NCBI GenBank assembly: GCA_031119205.1 | Contig: JAVHYF010000021.1 | Location: forward strand, 1-64,000 | DNA: 64,000 bases | Direction: 5' to 3' | Source: Moraxellaceae bacterium | GTDB taxonomy: Bacteria > Pseudomonadota > Gammaproteobacteria > Burkholderiales > Rhodocyclaceae | In this document: positions 42,263 to 51,185 of the stretch, piece by piece | Layout: each line of letters starts with the position of its first letter | How positions within the stretch are numbered: position 1 is the stretch's first letter | Notes under the pieces: generated by a model | What the model saw: the letters and a program-made list of their open reading frames with translations, nothing else | Databases searched by the model: none | Told to the model about the DNA's origin: nothing | Program-made: the position numbers and the translations under genes

Positions 42263-43651
42263 ATGAAGAGCACCATGACCATCGCGGAGGACCTTGGCGT
42301 CCTCAGCGCGCGCACCTGGCTACGTTTCGGATTCGTTGCCGGTTTTGTTGCCATCGTCATGATGGTGGCGGGCGGCCTGAGTTTCGTGGAGACCAGCCTG
42401 CGATCCATCGAGGAGGTCGACAAGGTGGCGCAGGCGCGCCTGCTTGCCAGTCGTCTTAATCAGGGCCTGACGGACGCGGAGACCGGGGTGCGCGGGTTCT
42501 TGTTGACCGGCGAACCGCGTTACCTGGAGCCGTATGAGGAGGCCGTGAGTGCCATCCGCCCCACCGCGGCGGCACTGGTGGATGCGATGCCGGATGAGGA
42601 CGGCCGCACCGTGGCGCGACGCATCCAGGCGCTTGTGGACGAAGAACTGACGATCCTGCGCAACTCCATTGCCCTGCGCACCATGGAGGGCGATTCCCTG
42701 CCCGAGCATATCGCTGCCGGCAGGGCTGTCATGGACAAGCTGCGCGCTGACCTGGAACCGCTGCGTGAGCGCCTGCTGATGACAGCAAGCCGCGCCCGTG
42801 CCCTGACGCAGACCGAGTTGCAGCGCACCCGCCTTGCCGTCCTGGGGTTCGGTCTCGGCGCCTCCCTGCTCGTGGGCCTGGTGTTGTTGCTGACCGAACG
42901 CCAGATGCGCCTGCGTGAGCAACTTGCGGCTGCGCTCAACGAGCGCAAGAGCAGCCTGGAGGCGGAGGTGGCGGCACGCACGCGCGAGATCACGGCCCTG
43001 TCGCGCCATCTCGGCCGCGTGGAGGAGGAAGAGAAGTTGCGCCTGGCGCGCGAACTGCACGATGAGCTCGGCGCCATCCTCACCGCTGCACGCATGGAGG
43101 CTGCCTGGTTGCAGCGCAGCTTTGCGGGTCGTGGCGACGAGCAGCTCGATTCGCGCCTGGAGCGCCTGATGAAATGGCTGGGCGAGGGCGTGGCCATCAA
43201 GCGGCGTGTCATCGACGATCTGCGTCCGCCTTTGCTCGACAGCCTGGGGCTTGCGGAGGCCCTGCGCGATCTCGCCGAGGACTTCCAGCGCCGCAAGGAG
43301 ATCGGCATGAGTTTCGATGCCAGCACGGACCTGCCGGCGGTGGATGAGGAGACTGCGCTGGCGCTCTACCGCATTGCGCAGGAAGCGCTGACCAACATCC
43401 AGAAGCATGCGCAGGCCACCCAGGTGACGATGCGGCTCGACGTGCTCGACGATAGCCGGCTATGCCTGCGCATCAGCGACAACGGCAAGGGCTTCGACCC
43501 TGCTGCGGTGAACGGCAAACGGCACGGGTTGGTGGGTATCCGTCACCGCGCGGACATGCTGGAAGGCTCACTGGACGTGGTGAGTGCGCCGGGTCAGGGT
43601 TGTACGCTGACGGTGTGCATCGCGGTGCAACCGGTAGCTGAGGTGGCCTGA
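42263..43651 (+). CDS. CHASE3-domain histidine kinase (NarX/HisKA_3 type)
   Basis: The 462-residue inner-membrane kinase has a membrane helix (about 21-42), a CHASE3-type periplasmic helical sensor (about 43-188; RLNQGLTDAETGVRGFLLTGE motif), a second helix (about 191-211), a coiled coil (about 213-255), and a HisKA_3 dimerisation domain with His266 in LARELHDELG, then an HATPase domain with DNGKGFDP and GLVGIRHRA. Such kinases signal to NarL-type regulators, and two regulator genes are encoded convergently 160 bp away. The ATG at 42263 has GAGGAG upstream. The signal is unknown. Confidence 0.92.
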   Translation: MKSTMTIAEDLGVLSARTWLRFGFVAGFVAIVMMVAGGLSFVETSLRSIEEVDKVAQARLLASRLNQGLTDAETGVRGFLLTGEPRYLEPYEEAVSAIRPTAAALVDAMPDEDGRTVARRIQALVDEELTILRNSIALRTMEGDSLPEHIAAGRAVMDKLRADLEPLRERLLMTASRARALTQTELQRTRLAVLGFGLGASLLVGLVLLLTERQMRLREQLAAALNERKSSLEAEVAARTREITALSRHLGRVEEEEKLRLARELHDELGAILTAARMEAAWLQRSFAGRGDEQLDSRLERLMKWLGEGVAIKRRVIDDLRPPLLDSLGLAEALRDLAEDFQRRKEIGMSFDASTDLPAVDEETALALYRIAQEALTNIQKHAQATQVTMRLDVLDDSRLCLRISDNGKGFDPAAVNGKRHGLVGIRHRADMLEGSLDVVSAPGQGCTLTVCIAVQPVAEVA

Positions 43652-43811
43652 GCGTTAACGCCCGGGCTTGCGGGTCCTGCACGCCAGGAAGGGACGATGG
43701 CTGGTCTGAGATTGGTCTCAGGTCTGTTCGACAGCATGAAACACGGAGGCGATCCGCGTCCGCACGCTTCTGGCTGTCGGCAGATCTGAGGATGGCTGTG
43801 ACGGCGGAGAC

Positions 43812-44219
43812 TCAGCCCTGCACGTGCTGCATGCGCTGCTGCTCGACGTGGCGGATCAGGTCGTCGACCTGCATCGACTTGTCGAACACCGTGGAGCAGC
43901 CCAGCTCCGTGCAACGATGGCGGATGGTGGCGTGGGCGAAGTTGGTCAGCACGACCGGTCGCACCGCGTGATACCGCGTGGGGTCGGTCTTCAGGGCTTT
44001 CAGCACCCCCAGTCCGCTGCCGCGCCGCAGTTCGATGTCGACGACGACCAGATCGGCCGGCGAGTCCGCAAGCTCGTCCAGCGCTTCAGTCTCGGTGTCG
44101 GCTGCGCCGACGACCTGCACGCCGGGAATGGTGGCGAGGGTTTCGGACAGCACCTGCCGCAGCAGGGGCGAGTCCTCGACCAGGAAGACGCGCAGAGCCG
44201 TCAGGGTGCTGCTTTCCAT
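43812..44219 (-). CDS. Single-domain response regulator
   Basis: The 135-residue receiver domain has no output domain. Phosphorylation site signatures are the acidic pair in FLVEDSPLLRQ, Asp61 in LVVVDIELRRG, Thr92 in VVLTNF and Lys114 in VFDKSM. It could compete for phosphate with, or relay it to, the neighbouring LuxR-type regulator. The ATG (44219) shares one base with the stop codon of that gene (TGATG), so the two are translationally coupled. Confidence 0.92.
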   Translation of the reverse strand: MESSTLTALRVFLVEDSPLLRQVLSETLATIPGVQVVGAADTETEALDELADSPADLVVVDIELRRGSGLGVLKALKTDPTRYHAVRPVVLTNFAHATIRHRCTELGCSTVFDKSMQVDDLIRHVEQQRMQHVQG

Positions 44220-44866
44220 CAATGCGGGGCTCCGTCCGTCATCAGGCCGTGGCGCAGGGCGTAGACCGCCATTTCTGCGTTGCTGGAGATGTCCAGCTTC
44301 TCCAGCACCCTTGAGCGGTAGGTGCTGACCGTCTTGACGCTCAGGTTGAGGTGGTTGGACACCTCGGACACGCTTTCGCCGGCCGCCAGGCGCAGGAAGA
44401 CCTGCAGTTCGCGTTCCGACAGGGCGTCGTGCGGGGCCTGGGTGACTTCGCCGAGCATCTGGCCAGCCATGAGCTGCATGCCGGCCTCGCTCAGATAGCG
44501 GCGGCCGCTGGCCACGGTGCGGATCGCCCGCAGCAGCTCGCTGCCGTCGCAGTCCTTGCACAGGTAGCCCGATGCGCCGTTGCGGATCATGGCCATCGCG
44601 TAGCGGTCCTCCGGGTAGCTGGACAGCACCAGCACCTGGGTGTCGGGGAAGCGCTGGCGCACCGAGCGCAGCACGTCCACACCGTTCTCGCCGCGCAGCG
44701 ACAGGTCGAGCAACAGCACGTTGCAGCGCACTTCGCGCAACTGCTTGATGGTGTCGTCGCCCGACGGCGCCTCGAAGGACACGATGATGTCCGTCTCGCG
44801 GTTGATGAGTTCGCGGAAGCCTGCGCGAACGATTTCGTGGTCATCCACAATGCCGACATGAATCAC
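44219..44866 (-). CDS. NarL/FixJ-type response regulator (LuxR HTH)
   Basis: The 215-residue regulator has an N-terminal receiver (about 1-120; DDHEIVRAGF, Asp54 in LLLDLSLRG, and a Lys near 104 in YLCKDC) and a C-terminal LuxR helix-turn-helix (about 148-205; LSERELQVFLRLAAG, VSEVSNHLNLSVKTVSTYRS-type segment). It begins at GTG (44866) with AGAGGT upstream. The DUF1328 gene lies 27 bp upstream, and a single-domain regulator gene follows, so the three form an operon. The convergent CHASE3 kinase gene is its likely partner. Half-sites upstream of the operon resemble RcsB-type boxes. Confidence 0.93.
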   Translation of the reverse strand: MIHVGIVDDHEIVRAGFRELINRETDIIVSFEAPSGDDTIKQLREVRCNVLLLDLSLRGENGVDVLRSVRQRFPDTQVLVLSSYPEDRYAMAMIRNGASGYLCKDCDGSELLRAIRTVASGRRYLSEAGMQLMAGQMLGEVTQAPHDALSERELQVFLRLAAGESVSEVSNHLNLSVKTVSTYRSRVLEKLDISSNAEMAVYALRHGLMTDGAPH

Positions 44867-44893
44867 GACAGTTACCTCTGGGCAATTTCCGCA

Positions 44894-45094
44894 TCACTGC
44901 GGTTGGGGATCATTTTTCGATTCGGTTTCGGGCCGCCCCTGCAGATGGTTGATCACGAAGCTGATCAAGGCCAGCAACAGGAAAATCACGAACAGGATCT
45001 GGGCAACGCTCTCCGCGCCGGCCGCCACCCCACCGAAACCGAACAGGCCCGCGACCACGGCCAGGGCAAGAAAAACCAGTGCGTAGTCCAGCAT
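44894..45094 (-). CDS. DUF1328 (UPF0391) membrane miniprotein
   Basis: The 66-residue protein has two hydrophobic helices and the DUF1328 pattern (MLDYALVFLALAVVAGLFGF, then AGAESVAQILFVIFLL). Members are widespread, small inner-membrane proteins in stress-induced gene sets with unknown function. A strong GAGAGGAG stands before the ATG at 45094. It is the first gene of an operon with the two response regulators. Confidence 0.92.
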   Translation of the reverse strand: MLDYALVFLALAVVAGLFGFGGVAAGAESVAQILFVIFLLLALISFVINHLQGRPETESKNDPQPQ

Positions 45095-45437
45095 GCTTTC
45101 TCTCCTCTCGCAACCGTCAGGCCTGCTGTCCGGGGGCGTCGCAGTATCCGTGCAGTTTCCGTGGCCAGGCCCGGGGCCGTGCAGGAACGGCCATCTGAGC
45201 TGCAATCTACGTGGCAGGGTCCGGTCGCCCTATCGGTGCGTGCTGAAGGCTGCGTAGGAATAATCCTACAGGCTGTCCTACAAACGGTCCGTCAAGCGCT
45301 CCTGCCGTCAATGCCGGGACGGTATGCCACGGTGGCGCTTCCACCGGCCCGCCTTCCGGCAGGTGACGGTCCGGCCATGTCAGCGGCCTGCTAGGATTCA
45401 GCGCGTAGTCTCTCTGTAGCACCCGTTTGCAGCACCC
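45095..45437. other. Divergent intergenic region between DUF1328 and HDOD genes
   Basis: These 343 bases have no convincing gene. They hold the divergent promoters of the DUF1328-regulator operon and the HDOD gene, and the dyad at 45254-45281 described separately. Confidence 0.7.
45254..45281. promoter_or_regulatory. NarL/RcsB-like operator with three half-sites
   Basis: GTAGGA-ATAA-TCCTAC is a perfect dyad, followed 6 bp later by a third TCCTAC (45276-45281). The 14-mer TAGGAATAATCCTA resembles the RcsAB box TAAGAATATTCCTA. It lies about 160 bp upstream of the DUF1328 ATG in the region shared with the HDOD gene. Binding by the neighbouring NarL-type regulator is a natural inference. Confidence 0.6.
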
Positions 45438-46262
45438 ATGACGATGAACCGCCTTTTCGACGACATCGGCACGCTGCCCAGCATGCCCAAGGTCGTCCAG
45501 TCGCTGATAGTCGGTCTCAATGACGAAAACGTCGAACTCGGCAGCCTGTCGCGCGACCTGCGCCAGGACCCGACCCTGTCTGCGCGCGTCCTGCGCCTGG
45601 CGAATTCCAGCTACTACGGCGCCAGCGGGCGGGTCGGCTCCATCGACGATGCCGTTGCGCTGATCGGCCTCAACGCCTTGCGTACCTTGGTGGTCACCTC
45701 TGGCGTCATGGGCGCGCTTGCGCGCGTACCGGGCATCAATCTCAATGCCTTCTGGACCCACGCCCTGCTCACTGCCGGGGTGGCGGGCCGGCTCGCGCCA
45801 GCCGCGGGGGTTCCGCGCGAGGTGGCATACAGCGCCGGCCTGATGCACCGTATCGGGCATCTCCTGATCGCGCTTGGTCATCCGGATGTCATTGCACGGA
45901 TCGAGCGCGACTGGCGCCGCATGCCGGTGGGCGAGGTGGTTGCCGCCGAGCAGGACCTGCTGGGTTTCGACCATTGCGCCGTGGGGGCCGAACTGGCCCG
46001 GCGCTGGCACTTTCCTCCCTGTGTGCACGAAGCCCTGCGCGACTATGCCGACCCGCTGCGGGAGGGCGCCGGCCCCTGTGCCGGGCTGGTGCATCTTGCG
46101 GCGCAGATCGCATCGGGTTGCGAGGACGGCGAGGCTGCGGGCATCATCCTCGGGTATCTGCCCGCAGCCCTGTGGCGCGCACTCGGCCTGGACGAAGCCA
46201 GTCTGCAGCTGGTCATCGGTCGTGGTGCGGAGCTGCGCTACGAAGTGGCCCGCCTGATCTGA
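45438..46262 (+). CDS. HDOD domain protein
   Basis: The 274-residue protein is a stand-alone HDOD domain (about 8-205) with the family opening GTLPSMPKVVQSLI, the RDLRQDPTLSARVLRLANSSYYG helix, and HRIGHLLIALGHP near 137. HDOD proteins are related to HD phosphohydrolases but lack the catalytic HD pair, and act in signalling, often with c-di-GMP, chemotaxis or two-component genes. No partner domain is present. The ATG at 45438 or 45444 may be used; both lack a strong Shine-Dalgarno. The next gene begins 20 bp downstream. Confidence 0.88.
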   Translation: MTMNRLFDDIGTLPSMPKVVQSLIVGLNDENVELGSLSRDLRQDPTLSARVLRLANSSYYGASGRVGSIDDAVALIGLNALRTLVVTSGVMGALARVPGINLNAFWTHALLTAGVAGRLAPAAGVPREVAYSAGLMHRIGHLLIALGHPDVIARIERDWRRMPVGEVVAAEQDLLGFDHCAVGAELARRWHFPPCVHEALRDYADPLREGAGPCAGLVHLAAQIASGCEDGEAAGIILGYLPAALWRALGLDEASLQLVIGRGAELRYEVARLI

Positions 46263-46282
46263 ACCTGCCCCTGGTTGCCTGC

Positions 46283-47038
46283 ATGCCCATCCTGTCCCTC
46301 GCGAACGCGTTCAGGAAGATCGCCGTGTCCGGCCTGACGGCCGGCATGATGCTGCCTGCATGCGCGGTCGAGCCGCTGGTGATGCTCTACGACCCCCGCC
46401 CCCCGTTGCTCGATGTGCAGGACGGCAAGCTGGTGGGCGAGATGGGTGCGCGTGCACAGCGCGTGCTGGCGGCCAGCGGCCTGCAGTACCAGCTGAAGCC
46501 GGCACCAGTGCAGCGCCAGTTGTCGATGATCGAGCACGGCACGGTGCCGGTCTGCGCAGTGGGCCGGGTGCACAACGAGGAGCGGGCGCGCATCGGCGTG
46601 TTCAGTTCGCCGTTCTTCGTCTCGCGCCGCTACGTGGCGCTGGCGCGCGAGGGCTTCCGCAAGGATGAGCGCGCGCCGCGCCTGCTCGACTGGGCGGCGG
46701 TTCCGGATGCGCGCTGGGGAGTGAAGAGCGGGTTCTTCTACAGCGACTATATCGGCCGCCAGCTGCGTATCGCACGGGCGCACGTGCAAGGCTTCTCGCG
46801 CGACAACGAGGACTTTGTCGCCCTGCTGGGTGCCGGCCGTGTCGACTTCGTGCTGATGCACGAGGACGAGGCGGAGCTGTCCCTGCGCAGCCTGCCAGCG
46901 CCGGGCACCGCAGTACGCATCGTCCAGCTCGCAGACCTTGCGGAGGGCGAGATGCGTTACTTCTACTGCAACCGCGAGGTGCCGCCGGCCACGCTGCAGC
47001 AGATCAACCAGGCCATTGCGCGGGCGTTGAAGCCCTGA
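46283..47038 (+). CDS. Periplasmic solute-binding-like protein (family 3-related)
   Basis: The 251-residue precursor has a signal peptide (cut near ACAVE), and a shortened type-II periplasmic binding fold: YDPRPPLLDVQDGKLVGEMG at the ligand side, GTVPVCAVGRVHNEERARI near 88-106, and RYFYCNREV near 225. It is not near any ABC permease or ATPase gene. Its closeness to the HDOD gene (20 bp) suggests co-transcription and perhaps a sensory role, as seen for binding proteins attached to two-component or c-di-GMP systems. The family assignment is moderate. Confidence 0.72.
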   Translation: MPILSLANAFRKIAVSGLTAGMMLPACAVEPLVMLYDPRPPLLDVQDGKLVGEMGARAQRVLAASGLQYQLKPAPVQRQLSMIEHGTVPVCAVGRVHNEERARIGVFSSPFFVSRRYVALAREGFRKDERAPRLLDWAAVPDARWGVKSGFFYSDYIGRQLRIARAHVQGFSRDNEDFVALLGAGRVDFVLMHEDEAELSLRSLPAPGTAVRIVQLADLAEGEMRYFYCNREVPPATLQQINQAIARALKP

Positions 47039-47066
47039 CCGGCTGGCGGCGGCCTCCTACCGCGAT

Positions 47067-49115
47067 TCACGCCTTCAGGTAGGCGCTACGCCCTGCATAC
47101 CAGCGTGCCAGCAAGGCCTCGGCCTGCCGGGGGTGGTGACGCAGCATCTCGTCGGCGGCCTGGCGGGCGAGGTCCAGCAGGTCGATATCTGCCTCCAGGT
47201 CGGCATAGCGCAGCAAGGGCACGCCACTCTGGCGCGCGCCGACGAATTCACCAGGTCCACGTAGTTGCAGATCGCGCCGCGCGATCTCGAAACCGTCGCT
47301 GTATTCGTAGATGACCTTGAGGCGTTCGCGGCCGTTCTGCGACAGCGGTGTCGCATACAGCAGCACGCAGCTCGATGCCGCCGCACCGCGCCCCACGCGG
47401 CCGCGCAACTGGTGCAGTTGGGCCAGGCCGAAGCGCTCCGCGTGCTCGATGACCATCAGGCTGGCATTCGGCACGTCGACGCCGACCTCGATGACGGTGG
47501 TGGCGACCAGCAACTGTACTTCGTTGCGTACGAAGGCCTCCATCACGGCGGCCTTCTCGGCAGGCTTCATACGGCCGTGAACGAGGCCGACCTTCAGCTC
47601 GGGCAACTCGTTGCACAGGTGCTCGTAAGTATCGACCGCTGTCTGCAGCTGCAGGCTTTCGCTTTCCTCTATCAGCGGGCATACCCAGTAGGCCTGACGC
47701 CCTTCCTGGCAGGCGTCGCGCACGCGGGCCACGACCTGGTCGCGACGGCTGTCGGCGACCAGTTTCGTGACGATCGGCGTGCGGCCCGGGGGAAGTTCGT
47801 CCAGGGTGCTGACGTCGAGGTCGGCGAGGTAGCTCATGGCCAGCGTGCGCGGGATGGGGGTGGCGCTCATCATCAGCATGTGAGGCAGGCCGCCGGAGGT
47901 CTTCTCGCGCAAGGCCAGGCGCTGGCGCACGCCGAAGCGATGCTGCTCGTCCACCACGGCCAGCCCGAGGCGGTGCATCGCGACGTCGTCCTCGATCAAC
48001 GCATGGGTGCCGACAGCCAGCAGGGCTTCACCGCTGGCGAGCTTCGCGCGCATCGCTTCGCGTTCGCGCTTCTTCTGTGAGCCGGACAGCCAGGCGACCT
48101 CGATGCCGAGCGGTGCGAGCCAGTCCGAGAGCTTGCGGTAGTGCTGTTCGGCAAGGATCTCGGTGGGCGCCATCAGCGCCGCCTGATGGCCATTCTCAGC
48201 CGCCTGCAGCATGGCCAGTGCGGCGACGATGGTCTTGCCGCTGCCCACGTCACCTTGCAGCAGGCGCTGCATGGGGTAGGGCAACGCCAGTTCGCGCGCG
48301 ATTTCGTCGACCGCCCGGCGCTGCGCGCCGGTCAGCGCAAACGGCAGCTGCGCCAGCAGGGCGGTGCAGAGATGGCCATGAGCCTGAAGGACTGGCGCGC
48401 CGTGCTGGCGGCGCTCTTCCCAGGCACGGCGCAACGACAGCTGTTGCACCAGCAGTTCGTCGAACTTGATGCGGCGCCAGGCGGGATGGCTACGGTCTTC
48501 CAGGCTGTCGAGGCGGGCCTCGGGCGGTGGTTGATGCAGGAAGCGCAGGCTGCGCTCCCAGCCGGGCAGGCGGGCGTTGCTGCGGATTTCCTCAGGCAAC
48601 AGATCCGCCAGATTACCGCGCGAGGCAGCGCGCTCCAGCGCTTTCGCCACCAGCTTGCGCAGTGCGCTCTGGGCCAGTCCGGCCGTCGTGGGGTACACGG
48701 GTGTCAGCGCCTGCGGCAGGGCTTGCTCGGCAGTGGTCGCTTGCAGGCGGGGGTGAATCATCTCGTTACCCCAGAAGCCGGCACGCACTTCGCCGAAGGC
48801 GCGCACGCGACTACCGGGCGACAACAGCTTTTGCTGCGCCGGGTAAAAATTCAGGAAGCGCAGGGTCAGCGTACCGCTGTCGTCCTTCAGGCGGGCCACC
48901 AGGGTGCGGCGAGGCCGGAACACGATCTCGCTGTGCTCGACTTCGCCTTCGACCTGCACCGGTTCGCCAGGCGGCGCTTCGCTGATCCGGGTCAGCCGCG
49001 TCTCGTCCTCGTAGCGCAACGGCATGTGCAGCAGGAGGTCGCTGTCGTTGAAGACGCCGAGCTTGGCGAGACGGCCAGCGAGAGCCGAGGCGGGTTTGGC
49101 AGCGGGTGCGCTCAA
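47067..49115 (-). CDS. recG: ATP-dependent DNA helicase RecG
   Basis: The 682-residue helicase remodels stalled replication forks and Holliday junctions. It has an N-terminal OB/wedge domain (PVQVEGEVEHSEIVFRPRR-type segment near 52-70), Walker A GDVGSGKT near 290, DEQHRFG near 392, SATPIPRT near 420, and a C-terminal domain with HQLRGRVGRG near 588. Its start is TTG (49115), the only ATG/GTG/TTG codon near the conserved N-terminus in this frame before an upstream stop. No clear Shine-Dalgarno precedes it, so the true N-terminus is somewhat uncertain. Confidence 0.94.
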   Translation of the reverse strand: MSAPAAKPASALAGRLAKLGVFNDSDLLLHMPLRYEDETRLTRISEAPPGEPVQVEGEVEHSEIVFRPRRTLVARLKDDSGTLTLRFLNFYPAQQKLLSPGSRVRAFGEVRAGFWGNEMIHPRLQATTAEQALPQALTPVYPTTAGLAQSALRKLVAKALERAASRGNLADLLPEEIRSNARLPGWERSLRFLHQPPPEARLDSLEDRSHPAWRRIKFDELLVQQLSLRRAWEERRQHGAPVLQAHGHLCTALLAQLPFALTGAQRRAVDEIARELALPYPMQRLLQGDVGSGKTIVAALAMLQAAENGHQAALMAPTEILAEQHYRKLSDWLAPLGIEVAWLSGSQKKREREAMRAKLASGEALLAVGTHALIEDDVAMHRLGLAVVDEQHRFGVRQRLALREKTSGGLPHMLMMSATPIPRTLAMSYLADLDVSTLDELPPGRTPIVTKLVADSRRDQVVARVRDACQEGRQAYWVCPLIEESESLQLQTAVDTYEHLCNELPELKVGLVHGRMKPAEKAAVMEAFVRNEVQLLVATTVIEVGVDVPNASLMVIEHAERFGLAQLHQLRGRVGRGAAASSCVLLYATPLSQNGRERLKVIYEYSDGFEIARRDLQLRGPGEFVGARQSGVPLLRYADLEADIDLLDLARQAADEMLRHHPRQAEALLARWYAGRSAYLKA

Positions 49116-49538
49116 AGCAGGCGGAAGGGGCGTGTGGCCGGTATCGACAGGGCGGGAATCGAGTTTGCCATTTCACCGCAACAATGCGCTGCAGCAAAGG
49201 CTTACACAGCACCAGATCCTGTTTACGGAAGCCAGCTGCCATACCTGTTGCCGCTGGTTCTGGGATTCGCTGCCGGTCGTCAGTTAGTTGTAAGACGACG
49301 TGATTCTCCGCACATTTGTACGTTGCGCAACCCAATTGGGCTCGCCAGAATCGCCCGGCGTTTTGCCAAAGCTGGCGAGGCGCCGGACTCCTGCACTGCA
49401 CAAACCTTTTCAGGTTCATAACACCGGGGTCCGGAAGTGGCAGTCAGCGTGGACAGGCATGGGCTTAGAGACGGCCAGACCTGTTCATCCATCTCGTAGT
49501 GGTAACTGACGTACACCTTCTTCTGGGGGACAAACAAG
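49116..49538 (+). other. Upstream region of the PL1 pectate lyase gene
   Basis: These 423 bases hold no gene that I can support. They contain several dyads: GTCGTC/GACGAC (49276-49281 and 49294-49299), a 10-bp palindrome CCCAATTGGG (49331-49340), and CTCGCCAG/CTGGCGAG (49341-49348 and 49372-49379). Any of these could be an operator for the secreted lyase; a terminator function for recG is unlikely because it is transcribed away from this region. Confidence 0.55.
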
Positions 49539-51122
49539 ATGCACAAGAAAGTTCAACGCTTCATGCTCGCGCCGATGGTGGCAGCCATGGCGCTGGCGGC
49601 AACCAGCGCTTTCGCGGCCAAGACGCCCGACTCGCTGGGTGTCTATGGCTGGGCAGCCACTAACGGTGGCACCACCGGCGGCCACGGTGCCGACGCCGCG
49701 CACACCTACACCGTCAGCACCCGCGCACAACTCATCAAGGCCCTGATGCCGGATGCCGTCATCGCTCCCAACGGCACCTTCACGTCGGCAGCCGGTCCGG
49801 ACGCCACCAAGAAGATCATCTACATCAAGGGCAAGATCAACCTGTCCCATGATGGTGCTGGCCGCGAACTGAAGTACGAACACTTCAAGGATCCGGGCTA
49901 CGATTTCAATGCCTACGTCGCGGCCTACAAGCCCAGCGTGTGGACTGCCAACCCGGCCAACTGGAACGCCACGACCAACCGTCCGCTGCTGCCGTCCGGC
50001 CCGATCGAAGATGCCCGCAAGCGCTCTTCGGCCAATCAGGCTGCGGTCATCGTGATCCCGGTCGGCTCCAACACCTCGATCATCGGTCTGAGCGGCGACG
50101 CCCGCATCATCAACGGCACGCTGCGTGTCGACGGCAAGACCAACGTGGTGATCCGCAATATCACCTTCGAAGACGCCTTCGACCATTTCCCGGAATGGGA
50201 TCCGACCGACTCGTTCTCGCTGACCACCCCGGCTTCGCCTGGCTGCCAGGCCACTTACGTGGATGCCAGCACCGGCCCGCAGAAGTGCCCGGGCGGCCGC
50301 TGGAACACCGAGTTCGACATGATCGCGATTCACAACTCGAAGAACGTGTGGGTTGACCACTGCACCTTCGACGACGGTGGCCGCGAAGACTGGAAGTACC
50401 CGTCCGTGTTCGAAGCGCCGCACCGTGGCGTGGACTACCTGGTGGTCCGTCACGACGGCGCTGTCGACGTCACCGGCTCGTCCGACTTCGTGACCATCTC
50501 GGCCAACCTGTTCGAGAACCACGACAAGACCAACCTGCTGGGCAGCTCCAACACCGCCACCGCCGCCAACGGCTGGGGTGCGCTGTCCATCACCGTGGCC
50601 AACAACTGGTACGAGAACGCCGGCCAGCGTCTGCCGCGCGTGCGTTTCGGCAAGGTGCACGTCTACAACAACTACTTCTATGGCCGTATCGGTTATCTGG
50701 GTCAGTACGCCCCGATGTCCGACATCTACATGCCGAACAACCGCTTCCTGTACGGCATCGGTATCGGTAACCTGGCCAAGATCTACGCAGAGAACAACGT
50801 CTACGAGATCAAGAACGCCCCGTCGTCGGGTACCGACGCGAAGGTGGATGACTCGGTGATGTTCTTCAACTGGTACGGTGCCAACCAGACCATCAACGGC
50901 GTGCTCGAGAAGACCTACTTCTACGACAGCGGCACGCTGCTGAACGGCAACCCGCGCAGCATCACTGCCGCTGCTCAGGCAACCGCAGTGGTGCAAGGCA
51001 AGGTGCCGCTGGAAAGCACGCCGACCATCTGGACGCCGTCGAGCAACTACAGCTACACGCTGACCCCCAGCAAGGATGTGAAGCTGAAGGTGCAGAAGAG
51101 CGCCGGCGCCGGCAAGCTGTAA
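49539..51122 (+). CDS. Secreted PL1-type pectate lyase
   Basis: The 527-residue precursor has a signal peptide (cut near SAFA-A) and a right-handed parallel beta-helix pectate lyase of family PL1. Characteristic elements are IIYIKGKINL near 93, IIGLSGDARIINGTLRV near 182-200, VWVDHCTFDD near 270-279, and LPRVRFGKVHVYNNYFYG near 365-382, which carries the catalytic arginine and conserved asparagines. It cleaves polygalacturonate by Ca2+-dependent beta-elimination outside the cell. It lacks extra binding domains, unlike the PL3 enzyme. A strong terminator follows. Confidence 0.93.
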   Translation: MHKKVQRFMLAPMVAAMALAATSAFAAKTPDSLGVYGWAATNGGTTGGHGADAAHTYTVSTRAQLIKALMPDAVIAPNGTFTSAAGPDATKKIIYIKGKINLSHDGAGRELKYEHFKDPGYDFNAYVAAYKPSVWTANPANWNATTNRPLLPSGPIEDARKRSSANQAAVIVIPVGSNTSIIGLSGDARIINGTLRVDGKTNVVIRNITFEDAFDHFPEWDPTDSFSLTTPASPGCQATYVDASTGPQKCPGGRWNTEFDMIAIHNSKNVWVDHCTFDDGGREDWKYPSVFEAPHRGVDYLVVRHDGAVDVTGSSDFVTISANLFENHDKTNLLGSSNTATAANGWGALSITVANNWYENAGQRLPRVRFGKVHVYNNYFYGRIGYLGQYAPMSDIYMPNNRFLYGIGIGNLAKIYAENNVYEIKNAPSSGTDAKVDDSVMFFNWYGANQTINGVLEKTYFYDSGTLLNGNPRSITAAAQATAVVQGKVPLESTPTIWTPSSNYSYTLTPSKDVKLKVQKSAGAGKL

Positions 51123-51137
51123 TCGGTTCCTGCCAAG

Positions 51138-51164
51138 AAAAACCCGGCCTCGGCCGGGTTTTTT
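51138..51164. terminator. Intrinsic terminator of the PL1 pectate lyase gene
   Basis: A perfect 12-bp stem (AAAAACCCGGCC at 51138-51149, complement at 51152-51163) with T and A runs on both sides. It lies 16 bp after the pectate lyase stop codon and 22 bp from the convergent ridA stop, so it may serve both. Confidence 0.93.
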
Positions 51165-51185
51165 GTTGTCTGAGGAGAGCGACGA

